Shown in pieces: positions 12,161 to 23,756 of a stretch of 64,000 nt of DNA (position 1 is the first letter of the stretch; each line of letters begins with the position of its first letter). The position numbers and the translations under genes were made by a program. The DNA lies in NCBI GenBank assembly GCA_019009955.1, contig CM032230.1, positions 106,762,501 to 106,826,500 of the forward strand, read 5' to 3'. Under the pieces are notes generated by a model, which worked only from the letters and a program-made list of their open reading frames with translations, searched no databases and was not told where the DNA came from. The stretch comes from Riptortus pedestris (Eukaryota > Arthropoda > Insecta > Hemiptera > Alydidae).

Positions 12161-12359
12161 TAGCAGTTGTCCTACTATCTCCACGTTACCTTTATCTTCC
12201 AAAATAGTACAAAACATTGACATTGATCTGTCTTGTCAGGGCTCCCAGAAGGTACATCCCAAGGAACTGTGGCCTGTTTCCAGCAATTCCATAATGCAGC
12301 AAGGAAGACTACGACAAAGTTCAGTCACCTCCCCCGACCGGCTATTACCGGCTCACTCA

Positions 12360-12700
12360 AATCTCTCTATTGTTCAGCTCAAAAAATTGTAAATAAACAA
12401 TCTTGATGAAAATTTAATTTTCTATTAATCTTCTTCAATTCACGTTTTCTCAAGCTCGAATATTAACCAAGGTATTTACATTTAATAATTTTAAGCCAAC
12501 AGTAAATCCCTACTTTTTGTCACCCGGCGATAACAATAAGGCGTTGCATGATGTAACGTAATTAAGATTTAATTTCTTTACTCGAAAATCATTATGTCAA
12601 GTATACCCTGCTCGATATTTAACAGTTTCATTCAACACTAAAATCATGTTCGTTATTGGCTGAAATGGTCACAAGGAATAGAGGGGGTTGAGAGGGAGGA
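12360..12700 (-). repeat. Degenerate family A-like fragment
   Basis: The blocks 'cagctcaaaaaattgtaaa', 'cttgatgaaaatttaat', and 'gttattggctgaaatgg' followed by a G-rich run occur in the order of an inverted family A core. Terminal blocks are absent, apart from 'ccagcacgtgggaaaactga' at 12974, which may be its left end. Confidence 0.4.
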
Positions 12701-12813
12701 GAAATTCGGAAATTCGTCCTTCAGTAAATACCCGCGTGCTTTTGCTTTATGCATCAGAGTCAGAAAAAGGCACATTTCCAGCATACATTTCGATTTCTGG
12801 TAACATATCCCTT

Positions 12814-12942
12814 GTTACTACGGTAGAAATAGAGTAACTATTGGTTACTACGGGATAAATATAGTAAGCATGGGTTACTACGGGATAAATATAATATGTA
12901 TGGGTTACTAAGGGGTAAACAGAGCGGTAGAAGTTACTACTA
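12814..12942. repeat. 30-bp tandem repeat, about four units
   Basis: Units begin GTTACTA at 12814, 12844, 12874, 12904 and partly 12933, a strict 30-bp period with GTTACTACGG(G/T)A(T/G)AAAT as the conserved start. On the minus strand it reads as repeats of a VTHAYYIYPV-type decapeptide, but no gene context supports translation. Confidence 0.8.
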
Positions 12943-12944
12943 GA

Positions 12945-14200
12945 TGGAAACATGAGAGGACCAGTATGATACACCAGCACGTGGGAAAACTGATTAGTTT
13001 ACTTTTTTATTTTTGCGCTTGGGACATTGAAGAAAAGACTCCTAAAGTGGAGAGACTTCAGCAGTGATCATATTGACTTTTATATCTTCTTTCTCAGAAG
13101 TGCTCTTGAACGGTAATATCTAGGGGAAACAATCTCCCCCGTACGCCAAGAGGTTCATCTACTTGACCTTCTAATACTAATTTAGTAGCCAGTATATAAT
13201 AGAATAAATGAATTTCTAAGTGTTGAATTACAGATTAATCACGAAGGCAGGTGGAAGTACGAGATACATGAAAGAAACCCAAAACAGGAGTATTAGAAGA
13301 AGAATAATTTTGTCATCAGAATGTCCAACGGTTAGTATCCAAATAAATAAATTTTACGAGTTACGTCAGTTTATAATTTCCTTAAGTCAATCCTCAGGAC
13401 TCCACACACACCTTTAGCAGGAGAAAATGCATTTAATGCAGAGCCCATAAACAAACTTGAAAATAAGTGTGCTTTTCTAATCGTTTATCTGTTTCCTATA
13501 AAAACCCTACTTAAAACAAAAAAAATCCTTAAATGTAGTAAGTAGATTCAAATAAATTCTATTTATGATTCTATTAGGGCCGTAAATATGGATTTATATA
13601 TGGTATATTCTCCACCCCTCGCCCTCTCTATGACAAGGATCCACTCCATGTATCTGAAAAAGTTTTCGAATTTGAAAACTTTTGCCAAACGGAAAGAGGG
13701 AGCAACGCGAAATACAACTTACAGATAGATAAATGAGAATAATAATCAATAAGATATATGTAAAATCATACGTTTAATTCTATTATGAGTAACAATATTA
13801 TAAATCATTTATATATTTCTTATTCTTATGAACAGATTTGTCAAAACTCTTTCGAGTTATTACGGGAGAAATGATTCAATATATAAAATCCCTGGAGAAG
13901 CTCGGATCTTTCAGAGTGATAAGTTAAAAATAGGAAATGTTTCTGAAAACACCAAGGATCCCGAGAAAACTTGAGTCAGAATCTTTGCATCTCTGTAAAA
14001 CCCATTGACAAAAGCTCCGTGATCTCGGTCTGATTGTCGGCCATATAGATATCGGTTCGGCCTACATTTTTCTATATATTAAAGCACGTATCAAATATCA
14101 AAAACCAGTGTGAGCTATATTAAATAATTGCTTCTAAAATATCTTTTAAGCCCTCTCAGTAGCTACCCGGTAGCTTTAACATTTTAACAATAACAACTAT
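12945..14200. other. Unrecognised AT-rich DNA
   Basis: Beyond the possible family A end at 12974-13000 I see no recognisable coding block or repeat. Composition is uniformly AT-rich. Confidence 0.35.
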
Positions 14201-14201
14201 T

Positions 14202-14341
14202 GTTTTAGTAGATTTCCCTTGAGGGGCTGTTGAGGTCAATCAGCTATTGACGTCGTACTCATGACGCTATTTTCGAAAAATGTCCTCAAATGTCCATTGA
14301 CCCTACCAAGTAGATGACGAAAATGAGGTCCGCTCAAAATT

Positions 14342-14412
<71 letters not shown>

Positions 14413-14600
14413 CATACATACACACTTGGTTGTTACCACTCTAGCACTCCTCATTCTTATTTGATCGATATATAAGCGTTTCATACAAAACTAAAGGTCT
14501 AGTTCTATAATGGCTGAAATCGAACCAGTGAGAGAGGAGGGGTTAGAGGGGGAAATTTCGAAATATAACCGTTATTATACGTTGAATCAAAAAATTGTAT
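14202..14600 (-). mobile_element. Family A right half, minus orientation (copy A14)
   Basis: It begins with the inverted right terminus TTTTAGTAGATTTCCCTTGA, then 'gtcgtactcatgacg', 'tcaaatgtccattgaccc' and 'gatgacgaaaatgaggtcc'. A compound (CA)n(TA)n tract follows at 14342-14410, then 'tataatggctgaaatcgaacc', a G-rich run and 'gttgaatcaaaaaattgtata'. The left half is missing. Confidence 0.75.
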
Positions 14601-14639
14601 AGTTGGTATTATAGACGTTTAAGATCATTAACCGCCCAG

Positions 14640-15014
14640 TGCTAGCCTCCAAGGATTCATGAAGAGTATTATTCATTCAGTGATCAACGCGTGCAACCCC
14701 GCTAACCAAAGAGAACCTGGTTGTCTCCAGAAGGCTGATGGGTCCCATTGTTCCAGGATGTCTGTGGCCAGTTCACGCTGTCAGCCTGTCCATAGTCGGG
14801 ATCTAGGATATTTATAATCTTTTGTCACTCCTATGGACTGATATGCTCGTAGACTCCCGCTGATCGCTAAGCTCTGCGAAACTAGCGTGCTCTGGCAGCG
14901 AACTCATATTAGTCCACCCTTGGCGGGGATTAAACCTGCACTAATTTGTACCTTCAATGTACTGACGGTAGTGGTGATGTACACACGCCTAACCCACATG
15001 GCCACCGTCGCCCC
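14640..15014 (-). repeat. tRNA-derived SINE
   Basis: Read on the minus strand it starts GGGGCGACGG at 15014. It has a box A-like TGGCCATGTGGGTTAGG at 15004-14988 and a box B-like GGTTTAATCCCC at about 14936-14925. The Pol III split promoter with about 50-60 bp spacing is the hallmark of a tRNA-head SINE. The body extends to about 14640 and ends in AT-rich DNA. It is G+C-richer than its flanks and lies only 100 bp downstream (in gene direction) of receptor exon 5. It is not a functional tRNA because no cloverleaf closes. Confidence 0.65.
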
Positions 15015-15113
15015 AAGAGATTATTGTGTTGACTAAATTCTAAAAAGTGTTCCACATATATTAAGAAATGTAGAGCTTTGATTCGCTTTTATGTTTATTT
15101 CTTTAATGAATAC

Positions 15114-15299
15114 CTTGAAAGGAGTATACTGAAGTTGGTGGCTGGGGAGGGACCCCAGCAGGAGACTGGGCTCGCAGCTACTTCCGTCCTCAGGGATGTC
15201 CTTCGGATAGCCTCCAGGAGGAGCTTAGTGGCGGCCCTCACCAGGTGTCTGTCGGGAGGAGGGAGTCCAGCTCGCAGTCGAAGAAGCCCAACTGGTAAT
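15114..15299 (-). CDS. Nmdar2: Nmdar2 exon 5, end of amino-terminal domain
   Basis: Acceptor tgttttag, one base A completing Arg, 61 codons, two bases AG, donor GTATTC. Peptide landmarks are LPVGLLRLRAGLPPPDRHLV, RAATKLLLEAIRR, then EVAASPVSCWGPSPATNFS and ILLS. It parallels GluN2 ...(F/L)P(V/T)GLISV...R-V-R-D-G...I-L-T-T-A-A...S-C-Y-G.... The Cys of SCWG is near precursor residue 293 and is the predicted partner of the exon 2 Cys. This start is preferred over the overlapping frame beginning DYQLGFFDCELD, which hits a stop after 20 codons and does not match the family. The next exon should begin by completing the AG-split codon and encode a Y-L-x-x-V-x-F-x-G-type segment. I could not find it in 1-15113. 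Confidence 0.85.
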
Positions 15300-15722
15300 C
15301 TAAAACAATAAGCAGAGAAGAGTGTTGTTTGGTAAACTTCTATTATAAAATAGTCAAGTATAGCAAAATGCGCCGCGCTTTAATGTTACATTATATTAGT
15401 TTTAAATTATGTCTCGATGTTTTTACGAGTAGTAAATAAAGTGTCGGCTCAAAATCAGTCTGTATTATTTCTTTATGAAGTTATTAATACAATATAGGTT
15501 CAACTTATAAGAATAAATTATGTTTATTGAAAGTATTTTTATTTTACTTGTCATATACGTAACAAAAAAATCATCACATATAAGAAAATTTAAAATATAT
15601 AAATACTCAATTATACACTGATACGGTGTTCTAAGAACTCTTGTTTTCATAGTTATCATTATTATTTTAAAAACATAAAATAATTCATAACTTATAAATC
15701 TGGATAATATATTGTGACATAA

Positions 15723-15725
<3 letters not shown>

Positions 15726-15763
<38 letters not shown>
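15726..15763. repeat. (AT)n microsatellite
   Basis: Uninterrupted TA/AT dinucleotide run of 38 bp inside the intron between receptor exons 4 and 5. Its flanks do not match family A. Confidence 0.95.
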
Positions 15764-15764
<1 letters not shown>

Positions 15765-15765
<1 letters not shown>

Positions 15766-16700
15766 TTATTATAAAGTAATGAAAATTAACCATGAGGCAA
15801 ACTCACATACAAGAGGATTCATGTAAAAAAATGTGTGTGTGCACAGAGATTTAATCATGCACAGAATTTTATCCGTTGGAATTAAACCAAAGTGGGCCTA
15901 AAATAAAACGAAAAATAGACAATCGTTTCCTCAGTAATTATTTTGTTCTCTGAGAGTAAGCATTTATGTTTTTATTTAATTATTCATTTTGTCCGAAATA
16001 GAAGGCTGTTGCGAAATCATTCTCCTAACGAAGAACCGGACATTTACTTATAGACCTTATCAATGATATTATCCCAGGGTTAATGCGACTTCATTTTTAT
16101 AGTCGAGCAAACCAAACGTAACTTCCTTAAGCTATTCTCGAGCAGTCTGTACATTCAGAATATTTACCTTCGCATCAATAGGTCGGAAAGAGAAGTCTGA
16201 TCCTCGTCCATTTTGATATACGTACTTTCAAGGATATTAGAATCGAGAGCCTTCTTTAGAACTGCATGTTGCCCACTTGGGGCTAATGCAGGACATGCTT
16301 GGAGCCAAATTATTGGGAAAGAACGCCGATATATTATCAATTCCAAACAAACTACTTGAAATATATCAAGATGGTTTAGAAAGCAAATGGTAAAGCAATA
16401 GTTTCCAAAAACATGAATGAAGAGAAGTGAGATAGGTTCTAGCTCTTAAATCGGGAATATTTTTCCAAACCCGGTGTAGTAGAATAGATTTTGGGCCTCA
16501 TATATGCTCTTCTCCAAAACCAATAGTGCAGCTTTGTGAAAGATAGCCGACAATTGTGAAATAAGTAAGGCAAAATTATTTACGGATGTGCAAAAGCTCT
16601 TATAAGGTAAATATCAAACAACCTTGGAAGGTTCCTGACTAGAATGACTCCACACTGAATAAGCTGTAAATAGGAGAGAGAAGTATATATGAGTTTCTTA
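15765..16700. other. Intron between Nmdar2 exons 5 and 4, no other feature seen
   Basis: AT-rich DNA without repeat landmarks. Open frames of about 60 codons are at chance level. Confidence 0.4.
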
Positions 16701-16701
16701 C

Positions 16702-16911
16702 CTCTCATTGTACCTGAGAAGAGAAGACCTAGGCCTACGAATCTGGCTGGTGTCTAGCCGACCGGATCCTGCCGTGTCTAGCCAGACCCAGACATACTGG
16801 CCGTCTGTCATACCAAGCTGAGTCGCCTCCGTCAGAAGTGCTTTGGCAGTTTTTCGGTCCCCCACGAGAGCTATAACGCCTCGTCGGCTGTGCGAGACTG
16901 CGTTTAAAATT
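16702..16911 (-). CDS. Nmdar2: Nmdar2 exon 4, amino-terminal domain lobe 2
   Basis: Acceptor atttttcag, then A (finishing a Lys codon), 69 codons, two bases AG, donor GTAAGA. The peptide runs ILNAVSHSRRGVIALVGDRK, TAKALLTEATQLGMTDGQY, VWVWLDTAGSGRLDTS to SSLLRYNE. GVIALVGD followed about 15 residues later by LGMTDGQYVWVW is the lobe 2 beta-helix-beta unit of NMDA and related ANF-receptor domains (GluN2: ...A-x-x-x-GLTGYGYTWIV...). An alternative frame of similar length on the same strand has no such features. The exon is 1.4 kb upstream of exon 5. Confidence 0.87.
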
Positions 16912-17408
16912 CTGAAAAATAAACATGTATGTATCATTAAAAAATATGCAAGAATAAACCAGATTTAAATATGAATTTATATAATTCTCATAGTACTGTG
17001 AATTTAAGAATGGTTAAATTATATCGTGGGATTCCATCCTAAAATATCTGTTTAACGGTTTAAATTTGATCAGTTCAGGAAAGAAGACTAGGACACTTTG
17101 GCACCCCTTTGACACTATAGAACTCTGATCTATTTTAAGAAATTACTTTTGCAGTCACTGCTGTGAGTTATTAGTTTTGTGTGTGTGTGTGTGTGTGATT
17201 TGTGGTCATATAATATAAAAAATGTCCTCCACTATAATTCAGCATGATCCAATGGTTTTAAACACCACCTACGAATTTGTATTTCTTACAGCTCTTACTT
17301 GAATAACTATGATGCTAAAAACTGATCCGAATTTACTCGGTCCTCAGTCACAAAAATTGAATTTGAGCCATTAATACTTTCTTCATATGCAACAACATCA
17401 CAAAAAAA

Positions 17409-17895
17409 GTCCGTCAAGTAAGGGCTGCGTGAACTAAGCAGATTTCCCATGTGCATCATGTATAGCACACCATATATTCCCTATTTCTATGCAGAAAAAT
17501 CAATGAATTGAAAGAGGGGGCGGGGGCGGTATTGAAGGCTCTGAAAACAAGAGAGCACGAACTCGTGCTTAAGAAAACTCTTGTTTAACAAAATTAGTTC
17601 TCATTTCTCATTTCATTTTTCATCTCATTAGTTATCATTTTACAATCCCACTCATGATAAAAGAAATATTTTGAATTTTCGAGTTTCTCCTCTTTACCCC
17701 CACTATCCCAAGCTCGATTTCTTCCAATAACAAATATGATCTTGATTACTGACTAAAGCGGTTAAATGTCGAGTATCGTATAGCTCAAATAAACATTTTC
17801 CAAAACAAGGTCTTAAAATCTTATATAATGACGTCATCACAACGAATTTGTGTTTATTTCGCATAATAAAGGTCTCCTCCTGTTTTCTCCGCAGA
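17409..17895 (+). repeat. Family A element, diverged variant (copy A11)
   Basis: The left end GTCCGTCAAGTAAGGGCTGC is followed by AAGCAGATTTCCCA. Then come a short 'accatatattccctatttctatgc' block, a G-run, 'ctcatgataaaagaaatattttgaattttcg', and a degraded 'taaatgtcgagtatcgta' block. There is no right terminus: it merges with 'gacgtcatcacaacg' and 'aataaaggtctcc' blocks seen in other variants. Confidence 0.6.
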
Positions 17896-19995
17896 GTACT
17901 CCTCTAACGCGGGAATTTATTTAAATGTTGTGTGATCTATCCTTTGAACACTACACACATTTTAGTAATTACATTATAATATTTCTTATATAATAATTAT
18001 AAAACAATAAAAATAAATAAATTAAAAAAAAAGAAATAAAATAAAACATATATAAACATTACATATGTGTATAACAGTAGGTGTAGATCTACAAAATGGT
18101 GTCCAATTCTTGAATAGATGCATTAAATCCCTTGTTGAATTTGAGTAAAAATTTCGGTTTGTCCGTCGGACAAGTTCCGTTTTGTAAAGTAATATACTTG
18201 ATGAGTTTTGTTCTTGGTCCATCAAGTAATGTAAAGTCATATAAGATGTGGTCATATGTCTGTTCGTAGGTCCATGTCCTATAATAAAGGTCTCTTTAAA
18301 ACAATATTTGGTATTTAAGCTTAAAATAAAGTGATTCATGACATAACAGCCTAATGCTATTCTGATATGAGTAGGAGGGGGGGTTTAGAAAAAAATTTGA
18401 AAATCACATCAAGAGTACAACCTCAATAGCTGAATCTGTTAAAATGGACAGCTAACCACCAACAAATGATCCAAGAAGGAGTCTCAGCTTTATGTGAAAG
18501 TGCTTATGGATTACTTGACGTACTTAGCTAACTATCTTCATCTTACAGATAAAATATGAATGGACCAGGTCTGTAGCGTCTAATAAATAGCTCACGCACT
18601 AGATGGTGTTATGTACTTTAAAATTCTGCCTTGACATTATACGTTAAGTGATCCCAGACCATTATTTATCACGAATAGAACCGTACATGTGTCTAAAGTT
18701 TTCAAGCCCGTGTCAAGTCAGATCATTAAACTGTCCAACCATAATTCAGGAGAGAGGAGACAAGGATCTAGAGGATATTATACGCTAGGTCTGAAACCGG
18801 TTCAAGATGGTTATTGAAGTGTAACTAGAACAAGAACACCATTAGTCAAGAGAAGGATTCAGTCAACAAATTGTCCAGAGGATAAACCAGGCGGTGATAA
18901 GTTAGCTGTCACCATCATGCAAACCGCTCTCTCAGGACTATGAGAAAATGGGCATATAATTTGAATAACGCCCATCCATGGGAATTTGAACCAGGATGAC
19001 AAGGTCAATGAGAAAATATAGGTCCCTTAGAGGAAATATTGAGTCGAGGATATATGCACAGTGGATAACAAAGAATACAAATTTCTATTTTAAGTTAAGG
19101 CAGGTTTTTATTAAGAGCAATCAGCTATTTAGCTCGACCTCATGACACAATTTTCGAAAATGTATTGAAATATTCTAACAAGGAGATGAAGAGAACGCGA
19201 CTTTTTCAAATACACACAGGCACAAACATATACATGGATTAGTTAAGTATTAGTATCTAATCAAAGTGGAACCAACGAAAATATTGCTAAATACCTTCGG
19301 AGAGTCAGGTAGAAAATCAAGCAATCTTGTCATACATTTAATTCCCTACAATTGTCGGGGAATGCATTTTTTCTGTATCACGATATTAGCTGAGATTTGT
19401 ATTTTTTTCAGGTTTCGGTGTTTAGTAAACCTCCAACACATATCTTTCTTAATCATCTTATTTCAAGCTTAAATACGACATATGGTTTATAAATGGGTTC
19501 TTTACTATGTGAAGCAAATGGATAAATTCGATTCCTGAGAAAATTCTAGATGCCATAATTTTTTTAATTGATCAATAAATGTAATTCTTTTGTGTAAAAA
19601 TTAAAGTAACTTGCTCTTTCATAACATAAATAGAACCAGGAAGACTGGGGGTTCACAGAGGGGTTAAAATAAAAATAAATCTAAGTTTCTCGGTTATTCT
19701 GAGACACTATATAAATATTGGATTGAAAACATTTTTTTTAAATGTAATAATCCTCAATTTCTGTTCTATAGAATTGCTCCGTAACTCCTTTCGTGTAATC
19801 CATAGAGCATCACAGACTCGCACACAATTTTCCTATTACAACGGCCACAACTGTTTAAGACGTCTTAAATATTTTAAAGAGGTACGTATAAGTAGTAGTA
19901 AGACGTTGCTTTAGCTAATAGTTGTTGTAATAGAAACCACTTAAATTATTATTCTTATTCTGGACCCAATAATATTTATATATTCTTCATATTTT
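17896..19995. other. Mostly unrecognised DNA with small family A scraps
   Basis: A right-end scrap 'caagagtacaacctcaatagctga' lies near 18410-18435, and an inverted one 'aatcagctatttagctcgacctcatgac' near 19118-19145. The remainder shows no coding, tandem or terminal-repeat signal. Confidence 0.4.
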
Positions 19996-20002
19996 ATGGC
20001 AC

Positions 20003-20107
20003 GGGTCTCCAATAAAAAAACATTTTTTTCGGTACAAACTTTATTGTAACTGCCCAGGCAGTTTCAATAAAGTTTGCACCGAAAAAAATGTTTTTTATTG
20101 GAGACCC
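20003..20107. repeat. 105-bp fold-back (near-perfect inverted repeat)
   Basis: The left arm starts GGGTCTCCAATAAAAAAAC and the right arm ends with its complement, G-T-T-T-T-T-T-ATTGGAGACCC. Arms of about 51 bp differ at very few positions and meet at TGCCCAGGCA. RNA from either strand would fold into a long hairpin. Most likely it is a tiny MITE made of little more than its own termini. A hairpin small-RNA source is possible but unsupported. Confidence 0.85.
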
Positions 20108-20109
20108 TT

Positions 20110-22330
20110 CCCATTAAACGTGAAGAACTTCACTTATAGCTAATTCGTTTTTCATTCAACGTGCGTTTAGCAGAAATATTTTTTGCGACAGGCTCTCGGA
20201 TATCAAGGAGCATTTTCATATCTTCTTCAAAGTATAAACACATTCCATCGGCGTACGATTCATTCATAAATTCTGCTAGGTAATTTCTAAACATTGCCAA
20301 GAAATAAGCAAGTCTTTATTATTATTCAAAATACATCACATTTCAGAAGATTGATAAACTTATCTGTCTTCGTAACTTGCTATTAGGATTTTAAGATTAT
20401 TATTACTACTACTATAATTTTCTATTGTGAATTTTAAATGCCTTTTCTTAGTCTAAGGAAAGCGAATAACGAATAGGAAAGGGATCTGAAAAAGAAAATG
20501 TTAAGAATGTATAAGGAATTATGAGACACTGGCAACGATTATGGCCAGAAATTGAAAAATGATAATCACTGTAGTATGACAAAAAAACAAGCCCATAATG
20601 TATTTTAATTACTGAGCTGAGAAAAGTCCAAGTTACTGAAATGGAACGGTGGTGCAATATTTGATGGAAAAATGTTAATTAAGGCTGAAAGTTATCTCAT
20701 TAAGTATCACGCTCATCGATTGGTTGTATTGATGTGAAAAGTTACTTGTTGTCTAGCTCTTGGAGGAAACAACAGTTTTAAACTCTTTTTATTAAGCCTT
20801 CCTACAAATTCTTCTAACGCTTAACTTTACCTCTTTGATCTCTATAAGTCCAGTACATTCCTGTCATCTGAGTTCATTACTTTCTGAAGTCTCCTTTCTG
20901 AAGTTAATTTCGACCTTTTGATCATTCAAGGGCTTTTACTTCACTAAGAAGAAGATCGGATTCAGGAAAAACAATAAGAAATGAAACTCAACGTATTTCT
21001 ATTGGTGAAAACTAGGGCAGTATTTATATCTTCCAGTCAGTTAGAAAATGGTAGAAGTAAATTCGAAAATACGTTAAACGATTCTACGAAAATTACTCAG
21101 CCTACTTTTCTTCAGTGTGGTAAGAGGGGGGTTGGAAGGCTTAATACGCTTCTAGAATAAACAAGAGAAATAGACATCAATAGGTTTACGAAGCGAGAGA
21201 TTTTTTCAGCAGCTTTTTTTTTTTTTGAGTAAAAAGAATTTATTCAAATGAATATGAAGTGATTAAAATGACATTGAGAGATCTGCAAATCTAAGGGAAT
21301 ACGGGGGTGTTATCATTAGTGTTTGAAATTCCGTTTGGAGAAAACCAGTCCGATAAAGAAAGTGACGGAAAATAGTGTCCCTCAGGACAGTACATAGGTC
21401 CCCGTTTTACATATAACATATAATCAAATCCTAACTAAAATGTAGCCTCCAGTTATGGCAGTGATCTTTGCAAATGATTTCGTATTTTAATGCTTCAACA
21501 AATCAATCTAATATCCGGACAAAACGGTGTTATCAGCCTTTCCTCGAGTCAACATGTCGTTATATGGTCATGGATCACAAACATTATTTTTCTGTAAACG
21601 ACATTTATACTGTTCAAACCAAGAAGAGTTAAAATCCTTTCTCGTATGAATGGAGAAGCATTAATCTATAATACATCAAGAAAGTTATCAGCTTCAATAA
21701 TGAAGCGTCATTTACATTAAATTAAAAATTCTTTATTTAAAAACTCAGATTAAAAGTTTAAATCTGATATGATATTAGTTGTAATATATTTTCATATAAA
21801 AAAATTGTTTTCTTAATTTATCTACCAGGAAATTCTTTAAATCCAAGAAATAAATGTTTCCTCCATCATCCGAATATTGTAAACAAATCACTAATAAGAA
21901 GAGCCGATCCCATTAGCCCAAAATCCATCTCACATATTTCAAATAAAGTGAAAATTATTCATTTTACAACACATCGATTCCTGTGACTTTGAACGTACAT
22001 CACTTTTGTTATTTCGTAGGTACTACCTCAATAATGGGTAATCTGCTAAAACGTTTACATATATACTCATCTAAACAAAACATGCATTTTCGCTTATTTT
22101 AACCAACAGCAAATGTTTGGTCTTATGACCGCTTCTTGAACAAAACACTCATTTCATTCAGTTTTTAGAAACTCGGTCTATTTTGTAATCTATATTAATT
22201 TTCAAGGTTTTATCGTTCTGGCCAATGGATTCAGATAAAAGATTTTAATGGCCTGATATGACTCGGTATAGAAGTAGGTGGTTTTAACTGTCTTCTACAA
22301 GGTATTATAGTGGTATTTCGTTACACACAC
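20110..22330. other. Unrecognised AT-rich intronic DNA
   Basis: No domain, tandem repeat or inverted pair was noticed. A family A-like right end (CCTCAATAATGGG, then TAATCTGCTAAAACG) sits at 22027-22053. Confidence 0.4.
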
Positions 22331-22334
22331 ATTG

Positions 22335-22750
22335 TTCAGTCGTCATTTCAATTTGAATCTCCCGCGCTCGCTGAGTTCACAAACCCGCCACACATATGCA
22401 GATCACCAAGGCTGTGGCCTACAGCGGAAACTCCTTTGCAGCTCAAGAAGGCATCGGCTAGTTACAAGGATACAGTCAGTTGGTCTTAGACGCTCGCTTG
22501 GGGTCGTTTCTACGGCCAGTGGGGCCTTGCCCCTCTCCCTCCGCCACAGATCACCGCTTCATAGACAACCAGCATGCCGCGGCAGTTGGAATTCACCCGT
22601 GATAGAGTTACAGTCAGTTTTTCTTCTCCCGCAAAGCTGCCATCCTGTGCGGATCACCGCAACCGGCTGGAAATCGGATCGTCTACGGAACACAGAACAT
22701 AGCAACGAAGGAGGACTCCACTTCTAGGAACGTTTTCGTTTCCCGCAGGT
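22335..22750. other. G+C-rich island of unknown nature
   Basis: About 400 bp with clearly higher G+C than the flanks and a 131-codon plus-strand frame rich in R, S, H and L. No frame resembles a family I know, and no convincing splice borders were found for a receptor exon on the minus strand. It could be a decayed retroelement or part of an unknown transcript. Confidence 0.3.
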
Positions 22751-23462
22751 GCCTATTTTCATAATGCTAGCATTATTTGCGCAAATTATCAAATGAGTAC
22801 TCACACAATATAGGACCTATCGCTTATTCTATGTATATATTTATATTGCCGCTAAATTAGTTTATAAAGTTAAGTTCTTTCTGTTTCTTGTTCAACCCCT
22901 ATTTATAACGAGTATTATATGTAGTTTTAATCAATTCAATATACTTGATTCTTAGGAGAACTCAAATAGTTAATTGTGTTATTTCCCCTCATTTTCCCAA
23001 TAGAAATAGAAAAATGGTTCAGTCTAATGCTTCCCTTATTCTCGTCTTTAAAAAGCTTCCCGCCAAAACATTTTGGTGCTGAAACTAGGGATTAAATAGC
23101 TTTCCCGCCCCGACATTTTTGTGCCGACAAATTGCATTATTATTACCGCAAAAGCTAACCGCACGCCCTTACACGCGTAAAAAACATTATTCAGTGCATT
23201 TGATAAAATCTGTAATAAGCAGTTCCGTTTGTTTCTGTTATACGTTACTTCGGAAGAAGCACAAACTAAAAACAGGCGAGAGGATGAATTTTTGGGATTC
23301 CAAGAAGTAGAAATAGTTTCATTAACTAAAACTGGAATTGTCAACACAGATCATTTGTAGGTTGAAACGGAATACCATAGCATGTGGTCCGAACAATATA
23401 TAGCATACTCTTTTATGTAATATGCTGTATCTGTATCTGTTTTATGAATGGGTTACTAGCCG

Positions 23463-23502
<40 letters not shown>
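23463..23502. repeat. (AT)n microsatellite
   Basis: AT/TA run of about 40 bp with one interruption near its start. Flanks are not family A. Confidence 0.95.
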
Positions 23503-23503
<1 letters not shown>

Positions 23504-23756
23504 CATTATATGCTCAAGCGTTTTACCTTTGGGAAATGTTTCAAGTGATGTGGCTGTGTCTGTGTGCCTTAGATTCTTCCCAGGATAAACAAGTGTTATT
23601 TATCCACGTCTGCTCTCAACCCAGAGCAGAAGATTTGTCAGTAAAGTGCTCACCAAGTAGCTCATGAGAATAAGGGCAAGTAGGTTCCGGAAATAGATGA
23701 GCTAAGCATGAATTGCTTCGATAAGTACGTTCTTGGGGATTATTTCGCTGTATCGC

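Noticed and set aside
14921..15014. True tRNA gene
   Set aside because: Box A and box B are present but no acceptor stem or anticodon arm can be closed, and the sequence continues into a SINE body.
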